Notes under the pieces: model-generated | What the model saw: the letters and a program-made list of their open reading frames with translations, nothing else | Databases searched by the model: none | Told to the model about the DNA's origin: nothing | Origin: Pomacea canaliculata | Lineage: Eukaryota; Mollusca; Gastropoda; Architaenioglossa; Ampullariidae | Reading direction: 5' to 3' | Assembly: GCF_003073045.1 (NCBI RefSeq) | Contig: NC_037603.1 | Span: forward strand, 19,102,192 to 19,166,191 | DNA: 64,000 nt | Position numbers and translations under genes: made by a program | Shown: piece after piece, positions 45,980 to 58,043 of the stretch | Position numbering within the stretch: the first letter of the stretch is position 1 | Layout of the letters: every line of letters starts with the position of its first letter

Positions 45980-47090
45980 TTGAAACATTATCCTATTTGA
46001 AACAACATAGGCAAATCCACAGAAACAAGAAACCTTACCAGTGGAGCATATGTAAAGCTGCCTTAAAAAATCAGATGCTTTGAAACAGCATATGCAGGTT
46101 CACAGTGATAAGCCTCACAAGTGCAGTGTGTATAACATTGCCTTCAAAAGTTTATTTCATTTGAAACAGCTTATGCAGATTCATGGAAATAACAAATCTT
46201 ACCATTGAAGTGTGTGTTAATCTGCTTTTATCTTCTTCAATTGGTTTGAAAAGACACAATCTCATTCATAATTATGTTGAATCTGAACCGTACAGTGTAT
46301 GTACAGCTTTTTTTTTAAGACTTTTTTCTACTTTCAAAAGACACAAGGTGAGTCCCAATGATTCTAAACCTCACCAGTTTGTGATGTGTCTAAAGTTGCC
46401 TTAAGGTCCTCACCTGCTTAGAAAATGCACATGCTAATCTACAATGATGTGTCAAGTGCATTGTGTGTAAAGTTGCTTTTATGTATTCATCTACTTTACA
46501 AACACAGATGATGACCTATGGTGCTCTTTGCTGTTACCCGTGCATGCTAGGTAAAGCTGCTTTGAAGTTCTTATCAAGTCATCATCCTTGAAAAATTTGG
46601 AAAGCTGATTTTAGATGATGTATTTTGAAAACAAGAAGGCTGATCCATAGAGGTGTTAAACCTTCCTAGTGCCATATTTGTAATGCTGGGATTAGGTCAT
46701 TCAATTTGAAACAACACATGCTCATTTGTTGCTGTGTTACACCTCACCAGTGCCGTTTGTGTAAAGCTGTTTCATGTCATTTCTTTGGTTTAAAATATGA
46801 CATTGTGATTCACTGTGATCATAAGCCTCCTCAGTTCACTTCGAGAGACCATTTGAGAGCAGAGTATTTGAAAATGCATATAATTAGCAGCAGAGATGAG
46901 AGATGTTAAACCTTACCTCTGCAGTGTGTGTAAAGCTGCTTTAAAGGACTTGTCCTTCATCAGATACAGGTATCACCTGGCTGTAAGAAATTTATCAATG
47001 ATTAAAATTTGCAGCTGTTTAAAGTATGTTATCATATTGACACATACAGGTATATTCAACATTTTTGTATTATTTAATCACAGCTAATGT
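45960..47090 (+). pseudogene. Out-of-frame and decayed zinc fingers downstream of unit C
   Basis: Parallel to the tails of units A and B: VCKAVVETLSYLKQHRQIH, then broken KAALKNQML and HKCSVYNIAFKSLFHLKQL, later HQCRLCKAVSCHFFGLKYD (about 46750) and YLCSVCKAALKDL (about 46914). Confidence 0.7.
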
Positions 47091-48248
47091 GCTAAAATTA
47101 AGGGATGGGAGCTGGGGTTGTGTGTGTGTGGGGGGAGAAGAAAATAGTAATTGATGGAAAGGAAGTCAGACAGTTGAAGGGAGCAAATAATAATTTATGT
47201 TGTAGACATTGAGGCACTCATCTTGGTTTTCCTATTGTTGACTTTTCTTTGTATTTATTTTCTTGTGGATTGTTTTGTCTTTATTTCTTTTTCAAATTAT
47301 TTGTTTTGCTGCAAAATGAAGTTCTTCCTATAGAATTTGTTGAAACAGAAAGTATTACTTTTTATTTAAAGTATCTAATACAGTGGGTTTTAGATATAGT
47401 GATTTACATTTATTGCATGGACACTGTTTTACTGATTTTGTTAAAATTTTAATGTGTGCAGAGCACTGCGATTGACATAGACCTAATAAAGGCAAAATGT
47501 TTGGATAGAAGGTTTTTTAGCTTCCTGATTCTTTTAGCTCATTGTAATTGATAACATAATAACTGCAATCTGTTTTTTTAATGAGTTTTACTACATTGTG
47601 GGTCTCTTGATATACATATGAAAATCTTGTTCCTACTGGAGAATAAATTACTCCAAATGACTGAATAATTTACATCTGCACGTAAGAATTTCTTATTCTG
47701 AATTATTTGAGAAAATTTATGTTTGCTGTGTTCAAAGAATGAAACAATTTTCAGCAGATACATTGTTTTGTTTTGTTTGTTTGACTTTTATGATAAAAAT
47801 GTGACATTCTCACTCCTAGTTTATTAGAACATGAATTTGCAGGTTTTCTTTTTGAGATATTTTGCAACGAATATATTGGGCTGGTGTTCATTAAAGAAAA
47901 TATCACATGCAATGTGAATGATTTTTATTTTTTTATTTTAGAAGTGGTAATTAATAAAAACAGTTCATGAAAATTACTTATTGAACTTCAAGGAGTTGTC
48001 ATTAAGCAATAGCAGAGAAGAAGAGAGAATGAATGAAAGAAGGAAATAAAAAGTACAAATGTCACATCTTCTTCCTGCTGTGTCTTTTTTTAGACATAAC
48101 TGTAAGCACTGTTAAAAAAAATTAACCATTATTATTGTCTCTCTATTATCAAGTATTAAGTTAATGATCTTCATGATCAGACACAAAATTTATATTATAA
48201 AACTTCTCATTCAAAAATATCTATATTGGACTTACAGAGAGAAATGTT
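47091..48248. other. 3' flank of zinc-finger unit C
   Basis: Close paralogue of 24531-25681. It is AT-rich, with no gene recognised, and ends where the SEA/CBM14 module sequence restarts. Confidence 0.6.
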
Positions 48249-48405
48249 GTCAGCCCATTAAAAATGATAATTGCTTCAAGACATATACTGAGTCTTCTGA
48301 TACACAATGAAAATTCTGAGCCTTTGGTCTACTATCCAGAGCTTCCTCTCCAATGAATATTAATCTGTTCAAACCTGAAAAAAAGTAAAAATTGCATTGT
48401 TGCAG

Positions 48406-48599
48406 ACTAGATTCTTCAAAAACTCCATGGCTAGAAAACGAAAGGCGTGGGGAAGATGTGCAGATTGGTTGTGATGTAGAGACATTGAAAAAAACTACTT
48501 TTCCGAAGCTACATTGGGTTATTGGCATAGCAATAGTACTTCTGATGGTGGCTGCAATTGTAGGTGTAATCGTGTACATCGAACTGCAGAAAGCTTCAG
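48406..48599 (+). pseudogene. Orphan TM exon of SEA/CBM14 gene copy 5
   Basis: The exon is intact between acceptor TTGCAG and donor GTCAGA. It reads DSSKTPWLENERRGEDV, then a membrane helix (HWVIGIAIVLLMVAAIVGVI), then VYIELQKAS, in the expected phases. No upstream or downstream exon remains. The intron is cut at about 48798 and continues as LINE sequence. Confidence 0.8.
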
Positions 48600-48798
48600 G
48601 TCAGAGCAATCTCTTATTTGTCTTAACTATCGAGAAATGGGGCCATCTCGTTTTGTTACACACCGTCACCAGTATTTACTACAACCATTTAACTTCTTTA
48701 AGCCCCATTTGCATGTTTCTTTCTTGCATTCATGTCTGTTGGTAGATCTCTGTAAAGTTTAATATATCTCTCTGTATATGCTGATATATCATGGTCTG

Positions 48799-49219
48799 TG
48801 TATATCTGCATGTAGCCCTTGTAGATGGTGTCCAGTTTGAGTTTGATCTCTGAGGTGATTTGGTGTTGATGGCCCTCTTTGCTATATTTGGTGAGATCAG
48901 TGTCTATTTGCGGTTGTGGAAGTGTCCAAGGTGGAGTGTGCATGTCTGTGAGTGGGTAGGGTGCTGTAATGTTTGTTTCTGCACCTTTTGTGTTTTCTAA
49001 CTGTTTGATGTGATGTTGTATAGTGGGTTGTGGGGTGGGGCGTCCTGTTCTGTGTCTGTGGGGTTGTGAGTGGATCTGCCAGACTGGGTGGTCTGGAGGG
49101 AGACCCTGCGTCTTGTAGTAGTTGGCTGTTCTCTCCTTGATAATCAGTTCTATTGGTTTTTGTCCTGTCTCTGCCAGTACTGACAGGTTTGGTGTGTATG
49201 AAGGTACACCCAGCACTAC
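48799..49219 (-). mobile_element. Fragment of the I-group LINE, second copy
   Basis: It matches 27345-27762 of the LINE at 26397-29497 with few changes, in the same orientation (minus-strand text VVLGVPSYTPNLSVLAETGQ and KERTANYYK). Both ends are deletion breakpoints, not element ends. It appears to be carried along by duplication of the LINE-bearing module. Confidence 0.8.
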
Positions 49220-49241
49220 AAGTCTAATATATCCTCCCAAG
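49218..49241. other. 24-bp inverted filler at a deletion junction
   Basis: The sequence is the exact reverse complement of 26377-26400, which spans the microexon/LINE boundary of copy 3. Left of it is LINE sequence; right of it is relic zinc-finger exon sequence. Confidence 0.8.
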
Positions 49242-49840
49242 TAGTCCAATGTGCTGTCAACATTTAAGAGTGAATCAAGAACTGTAGATGATACACAAGA
49301 ACACCTAAATACTGATGTAATTCTTAAAACAGAAATATCAATTAGCTTTTTCAGAAGAAAATAAATTCCTTACAAGTTAGTTTTTGTGCAGCCTGAGACC
49401 ATCTGTGATCAGGAACTGCATCACAAATAATTGATCAGGCTGCAAGCAGCTGGAATCGTGAGAATGTTGTGAAATTGGTGTTAAAATTTCAAGATGCTTC
49501 TTAATTAATTAAAACTGTAAGCTTGAGAATGTTGTTATAAATGTTGCTGAGTACAACTCTCAAGAGTCTGCTTCTTCAGTTAAAACTGAGAAACATTGTC
49601 TTCACCCAGTAAAGACAGAAGGGCTATGCAGGAACAAGCTTTCCCACTATATAAAGACTGACACAGAAGCATACAGTGAACACAAGAAAGCTTGGAACTT
49701 ACAGGCAGACAGAAAAATAAAATTGCTAGAGTGCAAAAACGAATATTTTTCACCATCATCATCATCATCCAAATATCAATATATCAGAACATCATTAGTG
49801 ATATTAAATCCAATTAATAATGTAGTCTGCGTAGGGTTTT
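49242..49840 (+). pseudogene. Decayed N-terminal exon of a zinc-finger paralogue (relic D)
   Basis: Begins at the position matching 14440 of relic A (CCAATGTGCTGTCAAC), and is more diverged than the other relics, with internal deletions. It keeps the AYSEHKKAWNLQADRK segment at about 49670. Confidence 0.6.
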
Positions 49841-49849
49841 ATGATTTTC

Positions 49850-50420
49850 TGTTTCTCGTGACTCGGTTAGTAAAGCGGCCAACCGTTCTTTGTGAGAGGC
49901 CTACACACACACACACAGACCACACACACACACATTCTGAAATCACCCGTTGCATAAAAACAAAGAGCAAGACACTTGCAATTATAATCTAGGTGTGACA
50001 TTGCATCCCCGATTTGTAATAACTAAGTCTCCTTGTATGCCATCGACGATCGCCAGGATGTCATTACATCGAAATCTTAATCGATAATATAGGGCTAAAT
50101 CATCCCATGAATCGATGGGATTAGTTTGATCACGAAATATTCTGTTTCTGCGAATATTTCTCTCCACTTCATACAGCATCAAGTATTTTTGGCAAAAACA
50201 AGGTCCTCCACAATATCTTCATTTCTGCTGCACGGAAAATCGTCGTGGTCGATGGAAAAAAAAAATGTGCTTTGGCAGTTCGTATGGGTCACCACTGTCG
50301 ATCGCATTTATTTTTGCTTCGTATACGACACTGATTGTTGTGGTACAGACGAAGTTATTTTCTTGCACATACTGTCGAGTTATTAGCGCGAATAACGGCC
50401 ATTAAATTGTGTACCACGTG
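49850..50420 (-). mobile_element. PIF/Harbinger transposase 5' fragment (unit D copy)
   Basis: Same relic as in units A to C, with a short CA-repeat (49902-49933). It shows YEVERNIRRNRIFRDQTNP, then IDSWDDLALYYRLRFRCNDIL, then IQGDLVITNRG, the clearest stretch of the Harbinger N-terminus in the window. About 70 bp of the first segment are deleted near 50395. Confidence 0.75.
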
Positions 50421-50537
50421 ATACGCATCGTCGTGGACCTCTATTCAAATTTCAACACATGGGCGGTAACTCTTGTGAAAAGAAAATACGGAGTTTTTGT
50501 TCTGAGTAATTTAAACTTATTTCAAACTTCTAGCGAT

Positions 50538-50588
50538 ATGGTTTCATGGTGTGACTACACTTCTACGTCCACAAGTTCCACCTACACG
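50538..50588 (+). other. Candidate leader exon of zinc-finger unit D
   Basis: Equivalent of 15877-15927, with ATGGTTTCATGG and a GTATGC donor. It is probably untranslated. Confidence 0.35.
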
Positions 50589-51108
50589 GTATGCCTCATT
50601 TCTCTTCTGAGCACGGACAGAAATGATTTATTTATTTTACTTTCTTGTTTCTGTTCTGAGAGGTTAAATGCCTTGATTTTCAGCAGCCGACCCACTATGA
50701 ATGGCGAGGGTTTTATTCAATATAGCCAGTACCACATGTTCTTTGATCAAAATAGCGTAAAATTCAGGAATTCTACAGAATTTCCTACTGAGTTACTAAA
50801 AAAACCGCAGCATTAAAAGCATTTTTCTTTAATTCATTCTAACAGAGAGAGCGGCTAAGTGAAATCTCCCTTGCTTTTAAATGTTTGCTTCTAATTTCCA
50901 TGACAGCTGAATCAATACAATTGTCATGTTTCAGATGTCTGATAAGATTACAACAGACTTCAGGAGGTCTTCTATTGTCACTAGAAACATTAGAGTTTAT
51001 AAAGCTGAGGTCTTGAGCTTCATGGAAAGTTTGTCTACAGTAAGTTTAAAAGAACTTTTACCCAAAAGACAATAAATATAATCAGTAATTTTTGGAGAAC
51101 ACAAAAAT

Positions 51109-52975
51109 ATGTTTGCCATGAAGAGCGAGATGCAGGTCCCATGTACACTCATAAAGACTGAGACAAAATATATGGGTGAGGCACAAGAAGACTTAAGCAA
51201 TAATGTAATAGCTAAAGCAGAAAGTTCATATTTGCTCTGATTATAAGGAGACAAAATGTTTACAGAATGATTTCATGCAGCATGACAGTATCTTTGGCCA
51301 GGAACTCCATAATATAAAAATTGATCAAGCTGCACACACAAACTGGAGATGTGAGAATGTTCCAAAAGTGGAGATGAATTCTCAAGATTCCACTTCTTTC
51401 ATTAAAATTGAACAGCAGCATAGTCACATTGTGAAGATAGAATGGCCACATATGACTGAGCATAATCATATAGTAAAGACTGAGAGATCATGGCCTAGCC
51501 AGGATGCAATTTCTCAACTTGATAGTGATAATGAATTTTATTGGATGTGCCAAGGCGATACTTATGAAGTGAAGACACAGTATGCAAAAGGACCAGTCAC
51601 TTCTGAGGTCAAGCATGGAGCTCACTCGGGTCAAGGCGTTGGTTGTGCAGTAAAGCCAGAGCAGACAAAATCACATACTCAGTCCACAAAAATGGAGCAC
51701 TTGAAGGCACAGAGTGTACCACAGGAGGTGGAGTGGAATTGCAGGAAAAATAAAGATATCTTAGCATGTATATCATCACCTGAACTTCAAGATGTGAATG
51801 CTGCTGCATGTAAAAATACACAGGTGACGTATATTGTGACTGAAAGTCCTCAGCATGAGAGAAATGTAAATGTGACAGAAGCTAGCATCAGTACTGAGTC
51901 AGAAAATCACCACCCTAGAAGCGATATTCAATCTGATAACTGCAAAGTGAGTATGTCTTCATTCCGTTTTCCATCCTTGCACAAGAAACACATGTCGGAC
52001 CACACTGGTAAACCTCACAAGTGCAGAACATGTAAAGCTACCTTCAAAAGATTATCTGATTTAAAAAGTCAAATGAGGGGTCACCGTGATAAGAAGCCTC
52101 ACCAGTGCAGTATATGTAAAGCTGCCTTCAAAAGATCATGTCATTTAAAAGAGCACATGTTGGTTCACAGTGATGAAAAGCCTCACCAGTGCAGTGTTTG
52201 TAAAGCTGAATTTAAAAGGTTATCCCATTTGAAACGACATACGCAGGTTCACAGGGATGAGAAGCCTTATCAGTGCAGTCTATGTAAAGCTGAATTTAAA
52301 AGATTATCCAATTTGAAACGACATGCGCAGGTTCACAGGGATGAGAAGCTTCACCAGTGCAGTGTATGTAAAGCTGAATTTAAAAGATTATCCACTTTGA
52401 AACGACATGCGCAGGTTCACAGGGATGAGAAGCTTCACCAGTGCAGCGTATGTAAAGCTGCATTTAAAGGATTATCCCATTGGAAACGACATGCTCAGGT
52501 TCACAGGGATGAGAAGCTTCACCAGTGCAGTGTATGTAAAGCTGCATTTAAAAGATTATCCCATTTGAAAGGACATATGCAGGTTCACAGGGATGAGAGG
52601 CCTTACCAGTGCAGTGTATGTAATGCTGCATTTAAAAGATTATCCCATTGGAAACGACATGCACAGGTTCACAGGGATGAGAAGCCTTTTCAGTGCAGTG
52701 TATGTAAAGCTGCATTTAAAAGATCATGTGGTTTAAAAGAGCACATGATGGTTCACCATAATGACAAGTCTCACAATGATGAAAAGCTTCACCAGTGCAG
52801 TGTATGTAAAGCTGCATTTAAAAGATTATCCCATTTGAAAGAACATACGCAGGTTCACAGGGATGAAAAGCCTCACCAGTGCAGTGTATGTAAAGCTGCA
52901 TTTAAAAGATTATACCATTTGAAACGACATGCGCAGGTTCACAGGGATGAGAAGCCCTACCACAGCAGGGTTTAA
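51109..52975 (+). pseudogene. C2H2 zinc-finger gene, unit D, divergent finger set, N-terminus broken
   Basis: ATGTTTGCC at 51109 opens the usual N-terminus, but an extra base near 51228-51231 (TTCATATTTGC for TTCATTTTGC) ends it after about 40 residues. The frame is open again from ATG at 51275 (MQHDSIFGQELHN) for 566 residues: psi-K-x-E sites, two degenerate fingers, then 10 regular fingers with HRDEKP linkers. Contact residues differ from units A to C (many H or N at helix position 3 and R at position 6, e.g. RLSHLKRH and RLSNLKRH). One linker is expanded (HNDKSHNDEKL). It ends at PYHSRV where a finger is deleted. A protein starting at 51275 remains possible. The independent finger set makes this the oldest-diverged unit. 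Confidence 0.75.
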
Positions 52976-54130
52976 GCTGCACTTAAAAGATTATCCAATT
53001 TGAAACAACATATGCTTGTTCATAGTGATGAGAAGCTGCACCAGTGCAGGGTTTGTAAAGATATAGTTGAAACATTATCCTATCTGAAACAACATAGGCA
53101 AATCCATTGCAACATGACGCCATATTGCAACATGTAAAGCTGCCTTCAAAAAATCAAATGCTTTGAAACAGCACATGCAGGTTCACAGGGATAAGCCTCA
53201 CAAGTGCAGTGTGTGTAACATAGCCTTCAAAAGTTTATTTCTTTTGAAACAGCATATGCAGGTCCACAGAAATAACAAATCTTACCGTTGAAGTGTGTGT
53301 TAATCTGCTTTTAACTTCTTTAATTGGTTTGAAAAGACACAATCTAATTCATAATTATGTTGAATCTTGCCAATGCAGTGTATGTGAAGCTTCTTTTAGA
53401 CACTTATCTACTTTCAAAAGACACAAGCTGAGTCACTATGATTCTAAACCTTACCAGTCTGATGTTTCTAAAGCTTCTTTCAAGTCCTCACTTGCTTAGA
53501 AAATGCACATGCTAATCTACAGTGATGTGTCAAGTGTAAAGTTGCTTTTAGGTATGCATCTACTTTAAAAACACAGATGATGACCTATGATGCTCTTTGC
53601 TGTTACCCGTGCATGCTAGGTAAAGCTGCTTTGAAGTTCTTATCAAGTCATCATCCTTGCAAACTGTGGAAAGCTGATTTTAGATGATCTATTTTGAAAA
53701 CAGGAAGGCTGATCCATAGAGGTGTGAAACCTTCCTTGTGCCATATTTGTAATGCTGGGATTAGGTCATTCAATTTCAAACTACACATGCTCATTTGTTA
53801 CTGTGTTACACCTCACCACTGCCGTTTGTGTAAAGCTGTTTCAGGTCATTTCTTTGGTTTAAAATATGACATTGTGATTCACTGTGATCCTAAGCCTCCT
53901 GATAGCAGAGTATTTGAAAATGTATATGATAAGCTACAGAGGTGAGAGATGTTAAACCTTACCTCTGCAGTGTGTGTAAAGCTGCTTTAAGGGACTTGTC
54001 CTCCATCAGATACAGGTATCACCGGGCTGTAAGAAATTTATCAATGATTAAAATTTGCAGCTGTTTAAAGTATGTTATCATATTGACACATACAGGTATA
54101 TTCAACATTTTGTATTATTTAATCACAGCT
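52976..54130 (+). pseudogene. Out-of-frame and decayed zinc fingers downstream of unit D
   Basis: LKRLSNLKQHMLVH and HQCRVCKDIVETLSYLKQH (about 52980-53110) continue the array in another frame, then broken fingers including CQCSVCEASFRHLSTFKRH (about 53367), LCHICNAGIRSFNFKLH and YLCSVCKAAL (about 53957). The base lost near the array end in units A to C is present here (GAAGCTGCACCAG), so that frame break arose in the A-B-C lineage. Confidence 0.7.
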
Positions 54131-55155
54131 AATGTGCTAAAATTAAGGGATGGGAGCTGGGGTTTTGTGTGTGGGGGGGGAAAAGAATTGATGGAAAGGA
54201 AGTCAGAGAGTTGAATGGGGCTAATAATAATTCATGTTGTAGACATTGAGGCATTCCTCTTGGTTTTCCTATCGTTGACTTTTCCTTTTATTTATTTTCT
54301 TGTGGATTGTTTTCTCGTTAGTTCTTTTTCAAATTATTTGTTTTGCTGCAAAATTAAGTTCTCCCTATACCATTTGTTGAAACAGAAAGTATTACTTTTT
54401 ATTTAAAGGATCTAATACAATGGGTTTTAGATATAGTGATTAACATTTATTTCATGGACACTGTTTTACTGATTTTTTTAATGTTTTAATGTTTGCAGAG
54501 CACTGCAATGGACATAGACCTAATAAAGGCAAAATGTTTGGATAGGTTTTTTAGCTTCCTGATTCTTTTTGCTTATTGGAATTGATGGCATAATAATTGC
54601 AATCTGTTTTTTTTTTAATGAGTATTCCTTGATATGCATATGAAGATCCTGTTCCTACTGAGGATAAATTACTCCAAATGACTGAATAATTTACATTTGC
54701 TTGTAATATTTCTTATTCTGAATTAATTGAGAAATTTATGTTTGCAGTGTTTCGAAGAATGAAACAATTTTCAGCAGATACATTGTTTTGTTTTTTTGTT
54801 TTACTTTTATGATAAAAATGGACATTCCTAGTTCTAGTTCTTAGAGCATTAATTTGCAGGCTTTCTTTTTGAGATACATGTATTTTGCAATGAATATGTT
54901 GGACTCGTGTTCATTAAAAACTCTCAAATGCAATTTGAATGTTTTTATAATTTGCAAAAAGGTAGTTAATAAAAACAATTCAAGAAAATTACTTAGCAAA
55001 TTTCAAGGAGTTGTCATTAAGCAATAGCAGAGAAGAGAGAATGAATGAAAGAAGGAAATAAAAATGTCACATTCATCTCATGTCACATTCATCTTTCCGT
55101 GTGACATTTTTTAGACATAACTATAAGCACTCTTAAAAATTAACTTCATTATTAT
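54131..55155. other. 3' flank of zinc-finger unit D
   Basis: Diverged counterpart of 24531-25681 and 47091-48248. Homology stops near 55155, the right edge of the repeated modules. Confidence 0.6.
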
Positions 55156-58043
55156 TAGCGATTGATGCTTGACTTGGTCTTGTTACTAGCGATGTTCATA
55201 TGTAAGGTTAGTATGTATGCGTGCATGATGTATACATGCATATGTTGTAGGCTGATATGTAGGGATACACTAGCCTTGACCACCTCTTAAGTAAATGTAG
55301 GACAACAAATGTAGAGTTCAAAAACCTCTTGTATATACTAGTTATATCTAAATTCCATCTACAGGAACCTTTTCTAGCAAAACGAAAGTTGATAGTCATG
55401 AAAGTCCAGCGGTGTGAGTGGAAACAGGTGAGCTTATGCAACAAGGACTAGCTATCTGCTTTGTGTCCTGTCTCCTTTCCAAATCTATTTGCAGGTGTAG
55501 CCTTAAGCTATTAGCAGACGACAAAGAAGTCAGGTCACAGAAGCTGAAACCTTTAACTGTAATTTATAATTCTACCTCCACTCATTTGTAAATGAAATTT
55601 CCAGCTGCTAAGGAATGCAAACGTTATAGACATTTGCAGTACATCTACAAAAAAATAAAAAAAAAAGGCAAACACTCAGGACTGGCAAAATGAAACCAGC
55701 TCAAGAGTTCGTCTGCGCTGTTTTAACCTCATGGTTATTGAACTCCAGCGTGGATTACAAGGTCGCTGGTTCCATCACTTTCGGACAGGTGAATGGATCA
55801 ACTCCTGCTTTGCAACAATGGGGAACTTCGTTGATCAGAAGAGTAAAAAAATGGGACAAAGAAGAGGGTTAATCCTCTTGGCTCTTGCCCTAGACATGAT
55901 GAACCACTTTCACTGCCTTTTTAGCTGTGGCCTCTTGGCTATGAAACCCGCACCCTTCTACTCTTCTACTTTTAACATTCTACATTTTAGCATCAGCGCT
56001 CATTTTCATTAAGCACAGTGGACACAATGGTGCCCTTCGTCTTCCAGTTCCTAGGGTCGGTCTAAGTTGATATCAGCACATTCAGGCTCTGGTTCGGAAA
56101 TTCCTGTTGCTCGGATCCCCGCAAGATATGGCTTACCTTATCTCTCAGCACGAGACCACGAGTTATAAACAGAGCCACGCAGCATTTCATCAGCGTGAAG
56201 TGTGTCATCGAAATCGAAACTACATTTACAGTTTGCTTCTTTCAGTTTCATCCATGTTCCAAGTATTAAGTCGTGTGGAATACCTTTCACATACAGAAGC
56301 TCTGTGCAGCACGAGTATAACCTCGAGCAGGTGAGGCAAGCAGCAGCTCTAAAAATTTGTCTTCCAGGTCCTGCCGGGTGGGCTGTACACTCAGACATAC
56401 AAAGTCAGGTTGGTTGATTTTTATAAGTCGGTGGGTGGTCAGTGATAAGTCTTGGCTTTCAACTAAATGCGTGAATAATTGCACGCGCCGCTGGACCGAA
56501 AAAAAAAAGATAATCTGTGAGTAGAAATGATGTGGGTTTGTCTCCCGTGCATCGAGTAGGACGTGCAGACAAGAGTGATGTAATCACGTGATATACTACC
56601 TATCAATATGTGATGGACTTTGTGAGCGTCAGTGTGCGTGCGCGTTCGTGCACGAGTTTACTGGTCCGTTTGTCTCCATTTATTGTGTCAATCCATGCTT
56701 TTTTGAGTATTTGTTTATTTAGTTGATTGTAGAAGCTTTTGGAAGTACGGATACCACCGATGAGCCAGATTGTCGTGTGTATGTGTTTCACATCTCTTGT
56801 ATATTTTTAAAATTTATTTCTTGCTGTACTTTGTCTCGCACGTCAGGACTTTTGTTCGGGGAAGAGTAGGAGTGGGGGACTGGTGAGTGATGTGGCGACA
56901 CTTTACGTGACTGACGTGTGAACACTACGTGTAACGTTACCCTGCAGTACTACGTGAACGTGGGCGACCAGAGTTGCTGTCACACAAGTGTCCAGTTCTT
57001 CTGGGGTCGAATTCTCGAGCTTGATAAGAAAACGCAGGATGTTGTAATACAGCTTGCTTTGTTGAGCAGTTACAAATCTCCCATAGCACCAGGGGGCCCT
57101 TCCTACACGCCCACCCCCTCTCCTTCCCTCCACGCGATCCTGAGCCCCTGAGCAGGATCAGTTCCCTAAAGGTTGGTTGTTGCGAAGTGACTCATTCCTA
57201 CCCTCTCCACCCGGTTGCAAGATAAGTTTCATTTCGCCGACAGGTGCTTTGGTGCCGCTGGAAGGCGGCTCACCTTACTCAAGTCCCCTTTGATACAGGT
57301 GTTGACAGTTTGTTCATAGTTAGGTTGCTACAGGCTTATCAGGGTGCTGCAAAGTGATCGATGGTTGCAATCAAGTTGGTACGGGTGTCCTTGTGCTATT
57401 TAAGTTAATATACGAATTAAGTGCTATGTGTTGCAGAGTAAGGCGTTCAGCATGAGGCATGTCTAAATAATGTAAATAAATACTGTATTTTTAAATTTAC
57501 ATGCCTCTGTGTGTGTTTTAATCCATTAGTGTTCGTGTTTCCTTTCAAGGCGTGAATGTTTTCCAAATTTTCGTAGCTTCCAAAGTCCTTGAGGTCAAGA
57601 ATTTCCATAAAGACCATGCAAGACCTGCAAGAGGAGGAGGTTGGCAGCTTAGTGCAAGCCAAACAACAGCTCATCAGTGTTATTCGTGTAAAGGTCTGAA
57701 CCCGATGAGCCAGGGTCACAACCTTTAAAAATTCTTATCGTCGGAAAACAGAGTGAGGCGATATATTGTATACTGTTTAATTAATTTTATCTGCTCTGAA
57801 TAGCAGACACATGAGTGCAAAGAATTTTTCAGTATTAAATTTCTGTACAATGTGTAGCGATACATTCATTCCAGCAGATTGAATATTTAATTGTCTATTG
57901 AACAGTCTTGGTAAAAGAGTAGAATATAGTAAAATACCTCTTTCTTTCCGTGTATCTTTGTTTCCTTTGTTTATACCGATATATTATATAACACATTAAT
58001 ACGAGTTCTTCGAATTTTGTCTGACATCATCGTCTGTCGTCAG
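55156..58043. other. Unique sequence upstream of the GTPase gene; no gene firmly recognised
   Basis: Single-copy sequence within the window. The 5' exons of the GTPase gene must lie here or in an unseen first intron, because the P-loop exon at 58044 needs an upstream exon ending in phase 1 with the first P-loop Gly. Short frames at 55690 (MKPAQEFVCAVL) and 57619 (MQDLQEEEVGSL, with only a weak donor) were seen but not supported. Confidence 0.45.

Noticed and set aside
55690-55872. Possible small gene starting MKPAQEFVCAVL
   Set aside because: No clear signal peptide, family motif or splice support; kept only as a note in the flank entry.
57447-57719. Minus-strand 90-residue frame and an overlapping plus-strand exon candidate (MQDLQEEEVGSL)
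   Set aside because: The donor is weak and no homology is recognisable; neither could be tied to the GTPase gene.
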